A stretch of 37,997 bases of DNA. Origin: Acidobacteriota bacterium. Lineage in GTDB: Bacteria; Actinomycetota; Acidimicrobiia; Acidimicrobiales; RAAP-2. Shown piece by piece: positions 1 to 7,369 of this stretch (position 1 is the first letter of the stretch; each line of letters begins with the position of its first letter). The DNA lies in contig JAGXAY010000011.1 of assembly GCA_018971385.1 (NCBI GenBank), positions 1 to 37,997 on the forward strand, in the 5' to 3' direction. The notes under the pieces were generated by a model. It was given only the letters and a program-made list of their open reading frames with translations, made no database searches and was not told the DNA's origin. The translations under genes and the position numbers were made by a program.

Positions 1-728
1 GAGGTCGTGGGAAATCCGGACGCCCCGAAGGATCCCGCGAGCGACCCGAGCGCCTGGCCCGCCAACGAGTGCTTGGGTGCCACCACCACGAGGGGCTTGT
101 TGTAAGAGATGACTTGCGCCGCAATCGTGGTGTGCGCGCCGGTGCTCGTGACCAGACCCACGCTGAGCGCCGTCACTTCACCACCTGCTCCCACCGTCTC
201 ACTAACGAGTACGTTCTTCACGTTCTTCACCGGAAGAGTGGTTCCCACGAGGACGGTAGCAACAGCCGGGTTAACCGTCGCCGAATAGGTAGTGAAGGGG
301 CCGTGGTGGACCGGCTTAGCGCCGGCGAGGAGCAGGGCTCCCGTCTTCGGGTGAGCCAGTAACGAACTCACGACCGCGAGAGATCCGAGCCTCTGGGGCG
401 TTCGGTACCAGGTCTTCGACCCCAAGTTCGGCGACGAGTAGTAGAGGGTGTTGTTGACGTCCAGCACGTTCAGTGCGGTGGCGGCGGTGAGGAGCGGAAT
501 GCTGAGTTGACCGGTGAGGGAGGGGTGGGCGACGTTTAGCTTCACGACACCCTTCACCGCCTGCAAGGAGTTGTACGACACCGACAGGGAGAAGTCGACC
601 GTGGACACGGGATGTCCGTGGAGGGCGAGAGGGTCGGCGACCGTCTTGGCACTCGCCAGAGAGGACAGTCCGAAGGAAGAGGCCACTAGGAAGAGAGCGG
701 CGCCGGCGTGGAGGGGGCGTAATGACAT
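1..728 (-). CDS. Secreted hypothetical protein, C-terminus cut by window edge
   Basis: An open minus-strand frame runs from ATG at 728 to the left edge with no stop (242 codons visible). The N-terminus is a typical Sec signal: a short basic start (MSLRPLHAG), a hydrophobic core and a likely cleavage after ASA near residue 27. The mature part is rich in Val, Ser, Thr and Ala, has no Cys lipobox and contains a YYSSPNLGSKTWYRTP stretch. That pattern loosely recalls LppX/LprG-like lipid-binding proteins, but this is only a resemblance. The start is supported by TAGGGT exactly six bases upstream of the ATG, the leaderless pattern used by many genes here. No function is assigned. The real C-terminus lies outside the window. 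Confidence 0.75.
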   Translation of the reverse strand, partial: MSLRPLHAGAALFLVASSFGLSSLASAKTVADPLALHGHPVSTVDFSLSVSYNSLQAVKGVVKLNVAHPSLTGQLSIPLLTAATALNVLDVNNTLYYSSPNLGSKTWYRTPQRLGSLAVVSSLLAHPKTGALLLAGAKPVHHGPFTTYSATVNPAVATVLVGTTLPVKNVKNVLVSETVGAGGEVTALSVGLVTSTGAHTTIAAQVISYNKPLVVVAPKHSLAGQALGSLAGSFGASGFPTT

Positions 729-734
729 ATCGCC

Positions 735-740
735 ACCCTA
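735..740 (-). promoter_or_regulatory. -10 element TAGGGT for the secreted protein at 728 (leaderless type)
   Basis: TAGGGT lies on the minus strand, six bases before the ATG at 728, so transcription would begin at or next to the start codon. Confidence 0.55.
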
Positions 741-799
741 ACGGTCCACTCGCGAGGGGCTGGCGCTACCGGCTGAGAGCGCCGTAAGAATTCGACCGA

Positions 800-1774
800 C
801 TACTCGATTGGCTCGCCGAGCAGTTCGACCAGGAGGTCAAAGGCGATGTTGCGTCCCGACGCAATGAATCCCACGCAGGACGTCTCGTCATCGACGAGGT
901 TTCTGACGATGGCCGCGTAGGGGGTCGCTGCCGATCCTTCAAAAACGAGACCGTTCATTTCGAGCGCCTCGCGGACACCTTGACGAATAAAGGACTCCTC
1001 CACGAGAACCAGAGGAATCTTGCCCTCTTCGATGAGACGATTCGTCAGCGCCCCCTCATCTCCACCGCCGGCGAGTCCGTCGGCAATAGTCGGGCGATGC
1101 ACGACGTCGTTCATGGGAGTTCCCCGAACCACGTGGTACATGGCCGCCGAGTTTCGAGGTTGTACTCCGGTTACCCGTATATCTTCGCGACCAAGTACCG
1201 TGCGAGCCACCAAGGCTCCACTCATTAAGCCCCCACCGCCAACGGGTACCACCAGGTGTTCGAGGTGGGGGACTTGGTGGAACATCTCATCGAACACGGT
1301 GAACTGGCCGGCGATGACGTGGGTGTGATTGAAGGGAGAGATGTACTGGATTCCGCGACTCTCCGAGAGTTCGAGAGCGTGGGCCTGGGCCTCGTCGTAG
1401 GAAGAGCCGTGCTGGATGAGTTCGATGGCGTAGCGACGCAGTTTCGCGACTTTGGCCGCCGACGCGTTCGCCGGCACCACGACGGTTGCCGGGACCGACA
1501 GCAGGGTGGACGCGTGGGCGACACCGAGCCCGTGATTGCCCGCCGAGGACGTAATGACCGCTCCGTGCGGGTCACTCCGGTGCGCCGCGGAAACTGCCGC
1601 GAGCCCACCTCGTACCTTGAATGAACCCGTCATCTGCATACTTTCGAGCTTCGCGAGCACGGAGCGACCACGCAGTCGCAGACTCACAGTGGGGGTGGGC
1701 TCCAGGTACTCAGAGACAACCCGACGGGCGTTCTCGAGATCGTCCTCGGTGGGTACAGTGACGTCCGTCAGCAT
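800..1774 (-). CDS. Threonine ammonia-lyase-like PLP enzyme (fold type II), catabolic length
   Basis: This 324-residue protein belongs to the serine/threonine dehydratase family, which converts threonine to 2-oxobutyrate and ammonia using PLP. Visible motifs are the PLP-lysine segment TGSFKVRGG, the SAGNHGLGVAHA substrate loop and the glycine loop VPVGGGGLMSG. It ends after the catalytic domain and has no C-terminal ACT-like regulatory domain, so it resembles short catabolic threonine or serine dehydratases rather than biosynthetic IlvA. The start is taken as ATG 1774: the alternative GTG at 1783 lies inside the TAGTGT -10 element and could not be transcribed from it. Serine dehydratase or racemase activity in the same fold cannot be excluded. 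Confidence 0.85.
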   Translation of the reverse strand: MLTDVTVPTEDDLENARRVVSEYLEPTPTVSLRLRGRSVLAKLESMQMTGSFKVRGGLAAVSAAHRSDPHGAVITSSAGNHGLGVAHASTLLSVPATVVVPANASAAKVAKLRRYAIELIQHGSSYDEAQAHALELSESRGIQYISPFNHTHVIAGQFTVFDEMFHQVPHLEHLVVPVGGGGLMSGALVARTVLGREDIRVTGVQPRNSAAMYHVVRGTPMNDVVHRPTIADGLAGGGDEGALTNRLIEEGKIPLVLVEESFIRQGVREALEMNGLVFEGSAATPYAAIVRNLVDDETSCVGFIASGRNIAFDLLVELLGEPIE

Positions 1775-1781
1775 CCCGTCC

Positions 1782-1787
1782 ACACTA
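1782..1787 (-). promoter_or_regulatory. -10 element TAGTGT for the threonine ammonia-lyase
   Basis: TAGTGT on the minus strand is seven bases before ATG 1774 and overlaps the alternative GTG start at 1783, which argues for the shorter protein. Confidence 0.45.
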
Positions 1788-1814
1788 CCGGCGTGAAGGC
1801 GTGAGCCCCGTGGC

Positions 1815-1820
1815 TACGAT
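1815..1820 (+). promoter_or_regulatory. -10 element TACGAT for the CadD-like gene (leaderless type)
   Basis: TACGAT is exactly six bases before GTG 1827. No Shine-Dalgarno sequence precedes the start. Confidence 0.5.
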
Positions 1821-1826
1821 GCTGCC

Positions 1827-2390
1827 GTGACGAGTCTCTTGGCACTCCTCGTCGTCAGTCTGGTGTCCTACGTGGGCACGATGTCGGACAACCTGCTGGC
1901 GTTCTCGGCCCAGTTGGCCCTCACCCCCGAGGAGAAGCGCGGTGCGGTGAGCAGCGCCCAGAGCGCGGGAGTGGGGGTCCTGGTCATCGCGTCTCTCGTC
2001 CTCGGGAACATCCTGCGTATCCTGCCCCTCGCGGCGTTTTCACTTTGCGCCCTCGCTCCGTGGGCTCTCGCCGTGCAGGCCGTACGCCACCGCCACGACG
2101 GCTACGTCTCCTCGCGACGGGGGGTGACGGCCACGTTCGTCTCGACCCTGGCTCTCGGTGGGGACAACGTCGCCGTATGGACTCCGCTCCTTCGCGCGGG
2201 GGGCTTCATTCACGGAGGTGTGGTTCTCGCGGTCTTTGCCGGGTGCCAGATTCTCTTCGTGTCACTGGCCCGACGCCTCGTTCGCCACCCCCGCATTACT
2301 CAATGGGCCGAACGGGTCGGTCACTGGGCCCTCCCTCTCGTGTACGTACTCCTCGGAGTCGTCATCCTCTTCGAAACGCGAGTCATCTAG
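1827..2390 (+). CDS. CadD-family cadmium resistance/cation transporter-like membrane protein
   Basis: A 187-residue integral membrane protein with about five or six hydrophobic segments and little else. The N-terminal VGTMSDNLLAFSAQL and the central LALGGDNVAVWTPLL correspond in place to the two conserved acidic motifs of the CadD family (PF03596, LysE superfamily), and the C-terminal LPLVYVLLGVVILFE is also typical. CadD proteins export Cd2+ or related cations, but substrate cannot be read from the sequence and many chromosomal members are uncharacterised. The GTG start is fixed by the TACGAT element upstream. The MFS gene follows 19 bases after the stop but carries its own -10 element. Confidence 0.7.
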   Translation: MTSLLALLVVSLVSYVGTMSDNLLAFSAQLALTPEEKRGAVSSAQSAGVGVLVIASLVLGNILRILPLAAFSLCALAPWALAVQAVRHRHDGYVSSRRGVTATFVSTLALGGDNVAVWTPLLRAGGFIHGGVVLAVFAGCQILFVSLARRLVRHPRITQWAERVGHWALPLVYVLLGVVILFETRVI

Positions 2391-2397
2391 AGCCCGG

Positions 2398-2403
2398 TAG
2401 CCT
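2398..2403 (+). promoter_or_regulatory. -10 element TAGCCT for the MFS gene (leaderless type)
   Basis: TAGCCT is six bases before GTG 2410. The surrounding GGTAGCCTGG-CCGGTG string recurs almost unchanged before the ABC exporter gene at 7370. Confidence 0.55.
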
Positions 2404-2409
2404 GGTCCG

Positions 2410-3570
2410 GTGGATGCAGCGTCGCCTCCCCGGACGCTTCGACGTCTTACGGTCATCGTGGCCCTCCAATGGATGGGGGCTACGCTCGGACTCCCCCTCC
2501 TCCCCCTCTTCCTCGAACATCGTGGGGGAAGCCCTCACGTCATCGGGCTCATCATGTCCGCCTTTTTCGTCGCCGGAGTGGCGACCCAGTACGCCCTCGG
2601 ACACGCCAGTGATCGATTCGGTCGCCGCCCCATCCTCGTGGGGGCACTCGTCGCCTACGGGCTCGCTTCCATGACCTTCGCCCTGCCGGTGACAGCTCTC
2701 TGGTTTACCGGTTCACGCCTGATTCAGGGCGCCGCGGCCGGCGCCCTCGAAGTCACGGCCCTCTCCGCGGTCGCCGCTCTCTACCCGGAGACCGAGCGTG
2801 GACGGGCCGTGGCGAGAATCTTGTCGGCCCAACTCCTCGGCGTTGCCATTGGACCCCTCGCCGGAGCCCTCACGACAGTGGCCAATTTGGGGTGGGTCTT
2901 CGTCGCTACCGGAGTCGCGAGTTTGCTGGCCGCCTTCGTAGCGACCCGCCTCGATCTCGGTGGGCCGGTCTCCACCACCGGTCCACTGGTGAAGGTGTCC
3001 TGGTCGCCACGACTTATCGGCTCACTCGTCGCCGCGGGAGCGACGGGACTCACCATCGGAGTGTACGAAGCGTGTTGGACCCTTCTGATGAACTCCCACC
3101 ACGCCACGACCCTCGAAATCCGGCTGAGCTGGACCCTGTTTTCTATCCCGTGGCTCGTCCTCAGTCGACTCGGTGGGTGGCTCGCCGACCACGCCAACCG
3201 TCGGGTCATCGCCCTCGCGGGTCTCTGGAACGGCGCGATCTTCCTCGCGCTTTATCCGCACATTCACAACAACGTGGTCATGATTTTTGTGGGATCACTC
3301 GAGTCCATCGGCGCCGCCGCGTCCGTTCCGGCCATCGCCTCACTCTTGACCCAGGGGGCACACCCCGACGAAATGGGCCGACGTCAAGGTCTCTCGGCGA
3401 CCTCTCAGACCCTGGCCCTCGCCCTCTCGGCGGGAACGTCGGGCTTCCTCTTCACACGTTCTCCGGCTCTACCCTTCACACTCGTCGCCGTCATCTCCGT
3501 ACTCATGTCCACCACCACTCTGTGGTGGTGGCGCCACACCCCGGGCCATATCCGCGACGCCGCGGCGTAG
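2410..3570 (+). CDS. MFS transporter (drug/metabolite efflux type)
   Basis: A 386-residue polytopic protein with roughly twelve hydrophobic segments, the usual size for a 12-TM major facilitator. The cytoplasmic loop between TM2 and TM3 has the MFS signature motif A, seen as GHASDRFGRRPIL. The N- and C-terminal halves are similar in layout. Early helices resemble the multidrug exporter branch, but the substrate is not predictable. Its GTG start directly follows a TAGCCT-N6 promoter, so the transcript probably has no leader. It sits between the CadD-like gene and a convergent small membrane protein whose stop begins five bases after its own. Confidence 0.8.
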   Translation: MDAASPPRTLRRLTVIVALQWMGATLGLPLLPLFLEHRGGSPHVIGLIMSAFFVAGVATQYALGHASDRFGRRPILVGALVAYGLASMTFALPVTALWFTGSRLIQGAAAGALEVTALSAVAALYPETERGRAVARILSAQLLGVAIGPLAGALTTVANLGWVFVATGVASLLAAFVATRLDLGGPVSTTGPLVKVSWSPRLIGSLVAAGATGLTIGVYEACWTLLMNSHHATTLEIRLSWTLFSIPWLVLSRLGGWLADHANRRVIALAGLWNGAIFLALYPHIHNNVVMIFVGSLESIGAAASVPAIASLLTQGAHPDEMGRRQGLSATSQTLALALSAGTSGFLFTRSPALPFTLVAVISVLMSTTTLWWWRHTPGHIRDAAA

Positions 3571-3574
3571 GGAA

Positions 3575-3838
3575 CTACTCGCCCTCGTGGGCCGACCCGT
3601 CGTCGTGGTACGCACTGCGCACCACGTGGAAACTCGGCGTCGAGGTGGAACTACTCGACGCACTGGACTTGGCCGTTATCGAGGAGGTCGCGTTCGTCGT
3701 GGAACTCAGCGCGGACGAGGTGTGGGAGGAAGTGTCGTGAAGGGCGTACTGGCCCAGGCCGACCGCGGTCAGGAGTGCCACCACGGCTACTCCGGCGTTC
3801 GTCCATCCCTGAACCTTCTTTTTGACGGGGCGATACAT
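3575..3838 (-). CDS. Small single-pass membrane protein with Ser/Thr-rich tail
   Basis: An 87-residue protein preceded by a strong ribosome binding site (AGGAGG four bases before ATG 3838), which is what selects this frame over the other open frames here. It has a basic N-terminus (MYRPVKKK), one hydrophobic segment (about residues 15-33) and then a low-complexity Ser/Thr/Ala tail ending in an acidic, His-containing segment. The topology suggests a membrane anchor with an exposed flexible tail. No family is recognised. It is convergent with the MFS gene and divergent from the NCS1 permease gene. Confidence 0.6.
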   Translation of the reverse strand: MYRPVKKKVQGWTNAGVAVVALLTAVGLGQYALHDTSSHTSSALSSTTNATSSITAKSSASSSSTSTPSFHVVRSAYHDDGSAHEGE

Positions 3839-3974
3839 ATGTCCTCCTGGTACGCAACCAGTGTGGCGGGGCTAGATGAAGGGTCCGTAGGGGAGATTTA
3901 AAACGCCAGTAACAAAAAGCGGGGACTTTTCGTCGGAGTTAAGAAAACCCTAAGTCGCCATCCTCCACAATGGT

Positions 3975-4005
3975 GGGGTACGACTAACCCCTCACAGAGT
4001 CGTGC
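3975..4005 (+). promoter_or_regulatory. Candidate structured RNA leader (hairpin or H-type pseudoknot) before the NCS1 permease
   Basis: GTACGACT (3978-3985) can pair with AGTCGTGC (3998-4005). GGGG (3975-3978) can pair with CCCC (3988-3991) in the loop of that hairpin. The order of arms is a-b-a'-b', the topology of an H-type pseudoknot, or the two pairings may be alternatives. It lies about 35-65 bases before the start of a transporter gene. This is base-pairing read by eye, without energy calculation. Confidence 0.3.
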
Positions 4006-4020
4006 AGATGATTGTCATCT
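4006..4020. promoter_or_regulatory. Perfect dyad AGATGA-TTG-TCATCT, candidate operator or leader hairpin
   Basis: Two perfect six-base arms flank a three-base centre, 21 bases before the GTG start of the permease and just upstream of its ribosome binding site. It could bind a dimeric repressor or form a small hairpin affecting translation. Confidence 0.35.
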
Positions 4021-4040
4021 ATTAGGGAGGATAAGGATCA

Positions 4041-5570
4041 GTGTCAATGAGTTCAGTTCACGACGGTTCGTCGGGGGACCAGGCCTTCAAGGTTGAAACC
4101 CACGGGATCGATTTCATTCCGGAAACGGAGCGGTGGGCTAGCCCGCGCAATATTGGTGCCATGTGGGCCGGTAGCGCCATCAACATGGAGTACTTCATCT
4201 ACGGAGCCCTGTTGATGGGGTTCGGGTTCAGTTTTTGGACTGCGGTCTCCATCATCGTCATCGGCAACCTGTCGTATTTACTTCTCGGTGTTGCCTCTCT
4301 CCAGGGGCAAGAGTCGGGGACGACGGCCTTCACCACGTCGAGAGCCGCTTTCGGTACCCAGGGTTCGAAGCTGGTCTCCTTGTTCAACTGGATCACCCAA
4401 CTCGGTTTTGAAACGGAGGGATTGATTCTGATCGTCGGGGCGGTCCTCGTCCTGTCCCAGTACGCCGGAGTCACGGTGAACAGTGCCTTCAAAGTCATCA
4501 TCATCGTTCTCGCGGCGGCGGTCCAGGCGATCATGCCCTACCTCGGACACGCGACGATGGTGCGGGTCCTCCGCGCTCTCATCATCCCCTTCGCCGTGAT
4601 CTTCGCCATCTTCGCCATCTTCGAAGTGGGCCACGCCCACCCGGGGTCGGTCTTCGTCTTCGCCCACGGCTGGGAGCCCTATAGCGCGGGCTTGGCCTTC
4701 ACTATTGCCCTCTCCGGACTCGGGTGGACCGAGTGCGGCAACGACTACACCCGTTACTTGCCCCGCACCACGAAGCGCTCCTCGGTGGTGGGCTGGATCT
4801 TTCTCTCTACGGCTCTGCCCGAGATCGTCATGATGATTCTCGGAGCTCTGGCGTACTCCTACCTATCCACGTCCGCGGTCTGGAACAGCGCGAACCCGTT
4901 CTTCGCTCTCTACCACCAGAAGGGTCTGCCCAGTTGGTTCGTGGTGATTTTCCTGCTCTTCGCGATTGTCCAACTCTTCGGAATCAACTCCCTCGACCTC
5001 TACTCCTCGGGCGTCTCGGTCCAGGCCCTCGGCATTCACCTCAAGCGCTACCAGGCGGTGGTGCTGGACTCGGTCATCGCCTGCGCTCTCACCATTTGGG
5101 CGGAGTTCGGGTCGACGTTCTCGCTCTACATGAAGGACTTCGTCGGCGTCATCATCGTGTGGATTGCTCCCTGGTTCGCCATCTTCGTCGTGGACTGGCT
5201 GTTACGGGGGCGCCGTTACGACGCGGCAGCTCTCCAGAGTACGGAGCCGGGAAACCGGTACTGGGCCAGTGGCGGGGTGAACTGGAACGCGATGATTGCC
5301 TTCGTCGTCGGTCTCGTGCTCGCGACGTCCGCCTTTTCGAAGGCGCCACCACCCGTCAACTTCCCCCTTCACTGGATGACCCCCTTCTCCAACCACTTCG
5401 GGGCCTTCTACTGTGACGGAAGCGCCAAGGCCAACTGCGGTCCGGCGGGATGGTTCGGTGGGGCCGACATGTCCGTCTTCTTCGGAATTATTTCGGCCGG
5501 CCTGGTGTACTTCATCCTCGATCGCCTGTCGGGCTACACCCGTCGCACCCGAGTGAGCGACGCCGCCTAG
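4041..5570 (+). CDS. NCS1-family nucleobase:cation symporter (cytosine/purine permease type)
   Basis: A 509-residue transporter with about twelve membrane segments. NCS1 features include the N-terminal GIDFIPETER segment before TM1, the AFTTSRAAFGTQG loop, NWITQLGFETEG and the GNDYTRYLPR stretch. NCS1 carriers import cytosine, purines, uracil, hydantoins or allantoin with a cation. Cytosine is the best guess because a cytosine deaminase (6217) and uracil phosphoribosyltransferase (6679) lie close by, but the gene is not in an operon with them. The start may be GTG 4041 or ATG 4047; an AAGGA/GGGAGG ribosome site precedes both. A 15-bp terminator-like hairpin follows the stop. Confidence 0.85.
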   Translation: MSMSSVHDGSSGDQAFKVETHGIDFIPETERWASPRNIGAMWAGSAINMEYFIYGALLMGFGFSFWTAVSIIVIGNLSYLLLGVASLQGQESGTTAFTTSRAAFGTQGSKLVSLFNWITQLGFETEGLILIVGAVLVLSQYAGVTVNSAFKVIIIVLAAAVQAIMPYLGHATMVRVLRALIIPFAVIFAIFAIFEVGHAHPGSVFVFAHGWEPYSAGLAFTIALSGLGWTECGNDYTRYLPRTTKRSSVVGWIFLSTALPEIVMMILGALAYSYLSTSAVWNSANPFFALYHQKGLPSWFVVIFLLFAIVQLFGINSLDLYSSGVSVQALGIHLKRYQAVVLDSVIACALTIWAEFGSTFSLYMKDFVGVIIVWIAPWFAIFVVDWLLRGRRYDAAALQSTEPGNRYWASGGVNWNAMIAFVVGLVLATSAFSKAPPPVNFPLHWMTPFSNHFGAFYCDGSAKANCGPAGWFGGADMSVFFGIISAGLVYFILDRLSGYTRRTRVSDAA

Positions 5571-5571
5571 C

Positions 5572-5618
5572 GAGGGGTGGGTGGAGAACTAGCCCTCCCA
5601 GTCCTCCACCCACCCCTC
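5572..5618. terminator. Bidirectional terminator-like hairpin, 15-bp perfect stem
   Basis: GAGGGGTGGGTGGAG (5572-5586) pairs perfectly with CTCCACCCACCCCTC (5604-5618) across a 17-base loop. It sits between two convergent genes. One whole arm lies inside the 3' end of the phosphoribosyltransferase coding sequence. There is no long T run, as is usual in high-GC actinobacteria. Confidence 0.65.
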
Positions 5619-6194
5619 TTCGGAGGGATGAAAGACCGGAATCTCCCCGAGCGCGCGAACGAGGGAGGCGTCGTCCCCGAGGGCACCTCGCCACAAATTG
5701 GCTTCGGTCACGAGTGTGCCGATCGCGACGACGTCGGCCCCGAGACGACGCAACAGACGAAGGGCGGCGCCCGTCGAAGCACCCGTCGAAATCACGTCAT
5801 CCACGATGGCGACCCGTCGACCGGCGACGGAGGACACGCGAGCCCGGTCGAAGAGCAACCGCTGTTCGACCGCGGTGGTAATCGATCGGACCGGCTCGAA
5901 CTCGGCGTCGCTGAGGTGAATCTTCGGCGTCTTGTGCAGCACCACGTACTGATCGAGTCCGAGAGACCGCGTCACCTCGATCGCGACGGGAATCCCCATG
6001 GTGGCCACGGTGGCGACGACCTCTACGTCAAAGGGCCGAAGTTGGTCCGCGAGGTCCTGACCGGCGAGCTCCATGAACGTCACTCCCTGGTCGACGGTAA
6101 TCAAGAGCGCGAGGGTGAGATGCTCACTCAGGGCGACGAGGGGTAGGTCCACCCGTTGGCGACCAATGGTGACGGAGTAGTGGTTAGCGTTCAC
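5589..6194 (-). CDS. Adenine phosphoribosyltransferase-like PRTase (type I)
   Basis: A 201-residue type I phosphoribosyltransferase. The PRPP-binding loop reads VAIVDDVISTGASTG, with the two acidic residues and the Thr-Gly-containing loop of the family. Upstream lies ATMGIPVAIEVTRSLG, the APRT/xanthine-PRT-like segment. It would join a purine base (or act as a PRPP-binding regulator) to ribose-5-phosphate. The base specificity cannot be fixed from the sequence. The start is GTG 6194: a longer in-frame reading to 6329 would run through the divergent deaminase gene and has an Arg/Ser-rich, non-conserved N-terminus. A shared -10 element at 6203-6210 supports GTG 6194. Its 3' end carries one arm of a terminator hairpin. 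Confidence 0.75.
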   Translation of the reverse strand: MNANHYSVTIGRQRVDLPLVALSEHLTLALLITVDQGVTFMELAGQDLADQLRPFDVEVVATVATMGIPVAIEVTRSLGLDQYVVLHKTPKIHLSDAEFEPVRSITTAVEQRLLFDRARVSSVAGRRVAIVDDVISTGASTGAALRLLRRLGADVVAIGTLVTEANLWRGALGDDASLVRALGEIPVFHPSEEGWVEDWEG

Positions 6195-6202
6195 CCCGCT
6201 CG

Positions 6203-6210
6203 ATAATACT
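6203..6210. promoter_or_regulatory. Shared -10 element read in both directions (TATTAT minus, TAATACT plus)
   Basis: The top strand reads ATAATACT. Read on the minus strand it gives TATTAT eight bases before GTG 6194; read on the plus strand it gives TAATAC seven bases before GTG 6217. Only 22 bases separate the two start codons, so both transcripts must start from this one AT-rich island. Confidence 0.55.
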
Positions 6211-6216
6211 GAGAGC

Positions 6217-6678
6217 GTGACCACACCCCTCGACTCCGCCTTCGCTCGACGCGTTCTCGACGTCGCCCTCGAAGAGGCGCGCCTCGGACTCGCCGAAGGG
6301 GGCATACCCATCGGGGCCGCCCTCGTCACTCGTGACGGCGAGGTTCTCGGACGGGGCCATAACCGCCGAATACAGGACGACGACGCCTCCGTCCACGCCG
6401 AAACCGACGCCTTCCGACGAGCCGGCCGGCGGCGCGACTATCGCGACACGGTCATGGTCACCACGCTGTCTCCCTGCTGGTACTGCTCGGGGCTCGTGCG
6501 ACAGTTCAACATCGGGGCACTCGTTATTGGCGAGTCACGAACCTTCACCGGCGGCCACGAGTGGCTCCGCGAACTCGGTGTCGAGGTCGTGGTGGTGGAC
6601 GACGAGGAGTGCGCACGACTCCTCGGAGACTACGTTCACGCTCATCCCGATATCTGGAACGAGGACATCGGAGAGTAG
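6217..6678 (+). CDS. Cytosine deaminase, yeast (Fcy1) type, zinc-dependent
   Basis: A 153-residue member of the cytidine/deoxycytidylate deaminase fold. The zinc site is complete: HAE at residues 60-62 gives the His ligand and the catalytic Glu, and SPCWYC supplies Cys87 and Cys90. The closest remembered relative is yeast Fcy1: the GGIPIGAAL, GRGHN, EVVVVDDE and C-terminal EDIGE segments all match, including the C-terminal lid. It should convert cytosine to uracil, feeding the Upp encoded next to it. Related bacterial proteins are often called nucleoside deaminases, so a different base is possible. Its stop (6676-6678) directly abuts the stop of convergent upp with no base between. Confidence 0.8.
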   Translation: MTTPLDSAFARRVLDVALEEARLGLAEGGIPIGAALVTRDGEVLGRGHNRRIQDDDASVHAETDAFRRAGRRRDYRDTVMVTTLSPCWYCSGLVRQFNIGALVIGESRTFTGGHEWLRELGVEVVVVDDEECARLLGDYVHAHPDIWNEDIGE

Positions 6679-7314
6679 TTAGCGCACCGGTGGGCCGAAG
6701 AGTCGATCTCCGGCGTCGCCGAGGCCGGGCGTGATGTAGCCGACGTCGTTCAACTCGTCATCGAGTGCGGCCGCCACAATGCGCACGTCGGGGTGCGCGT
6801 CGCGAACGACGTCCACGCCGGGCTTGGACGCGATGAGGCAGAGCGCGGTAATCGCCCCCGCGCCTCGTCCCTTCAACATGGAGATGACGAGTGTGAGCGA
6901 ACCGCCGGTCGCCAACATGGGATCACAGAGGACGACGGGGGTTCCCTCGAGATTGTCGGGAAGTCCGTCGAGATACACGTCGGGCTGAAGGGTCTCCTCG
7001 TTTCGGCGAAGTCCCACGAGGCACACGCGGTGGCGAGGGAGGAACTCCTGCACCGCCGGGATCATTCCCAGGCCCGCCCGCAGAATGGGCACGATCACGA
7101 ACGAGGTGTCGATGCGGACCGCGGGGGCACCGGCCACGACCGGGGTATCCACGGTGGTCTCGACCACGGGCAAGTCACGAAACGCCTCGTAGGCGAGAAA
7201 TCGGGAGACCTCACTCGCGAGTCGGAGAAAGTCGGCGTTCGACGTCGAACGGTCACGCATCTGGCGAACCTTGTCGTCGATTACCGGATGGGACACAATC
7301 AGGGGAACAGTCAT
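6679..7314 (-). CDS. upp: Uracil phosphoribosyltransferase
   Basis: A 211-residue Upp that makes UMP from uracil and PRPP. The family hallmarks are clear: VPILRAGLGM near the middle, the PRPP loop CDPMLATGGSL and the uracil-binding C-terminal GYITPGLGDAGDR. Length is normal. It is convergent with the cytosine deaminase, and the two together would turn cytosine into UMP. The ATG at 7314 is preceded by TAAGGT with a six-base spacer and no Shine-Dalgarno, so the mRNA is probably leaderless. Confidence 0.95.
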   Translation of the reverse strand: MTVPLIVSHPVIDDKVRQMRDRSTSNADFLRLASEVSRFLAYEAFRDLPVVETTVDTPVVAGAPAVRIDTSFVIVPILRAGLGMIPAVQEFLPRHRVCLVGLRRNEETLQPDVYLDGLPDNLEGTPVVLCDPMLATGGSLTLVISMLKGRGAGAITALCLIASKPGVDVVRDAHPDVRIVAAALDDELNDVGYITPGLGDAGDRLFGPPVR

Positions 7315-7320
7315 CGAGTC

Positions 7321-7326
7321 ACCTTA
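7321..7326 (-). promoter_or_regulatory. -10 element TAAGGT for upp (leaderless type)
   Basis: TAAGGT on the minus strand is six bases before ATG 7314. Confidence 0.55.
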
Positions 7327-7357
7327 CGTCGCGGACTGGACCGCGGGAGGGCACCGG

Positions 7358-7363
7358 TAGCCT
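7358..7363 (+). promoter_or_regulatory. -10 element TAGCCT for the ABC exporter pair (leaderless type)
   Basis: TAGCCT is six bases before GTG 7370. The context matches that at 2398-2412 almost base for base. Confidence 0.55.
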
Positions 7364-7369
7364 GGACCG

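Larger units (their letters stand above)
3839..4040. other. Intergenic region between divergent genes, with structured leader of the NCS1 permease
   Basis: These 202 bases separate the small membrane protein and the NCS1 permease. The half nearest the permease holds several overlapping complementary arms (3975-4005), a perfect dyad (4006-4020) and a purine-rich ribosome binding site (GGGAGG and AAGGA near 4025-4037). I see no convincing -10/-35 pair for either gene. Confidence 0.4.

Noticed and set aside
6195-6329. Upstream extension of the phosphoribosyltransferase frame to 6329
   Set aside because: It would run antisense through the deaminase gene and past the shared promoter, and the added residues are Arg/Ser-rich and unlike the family.
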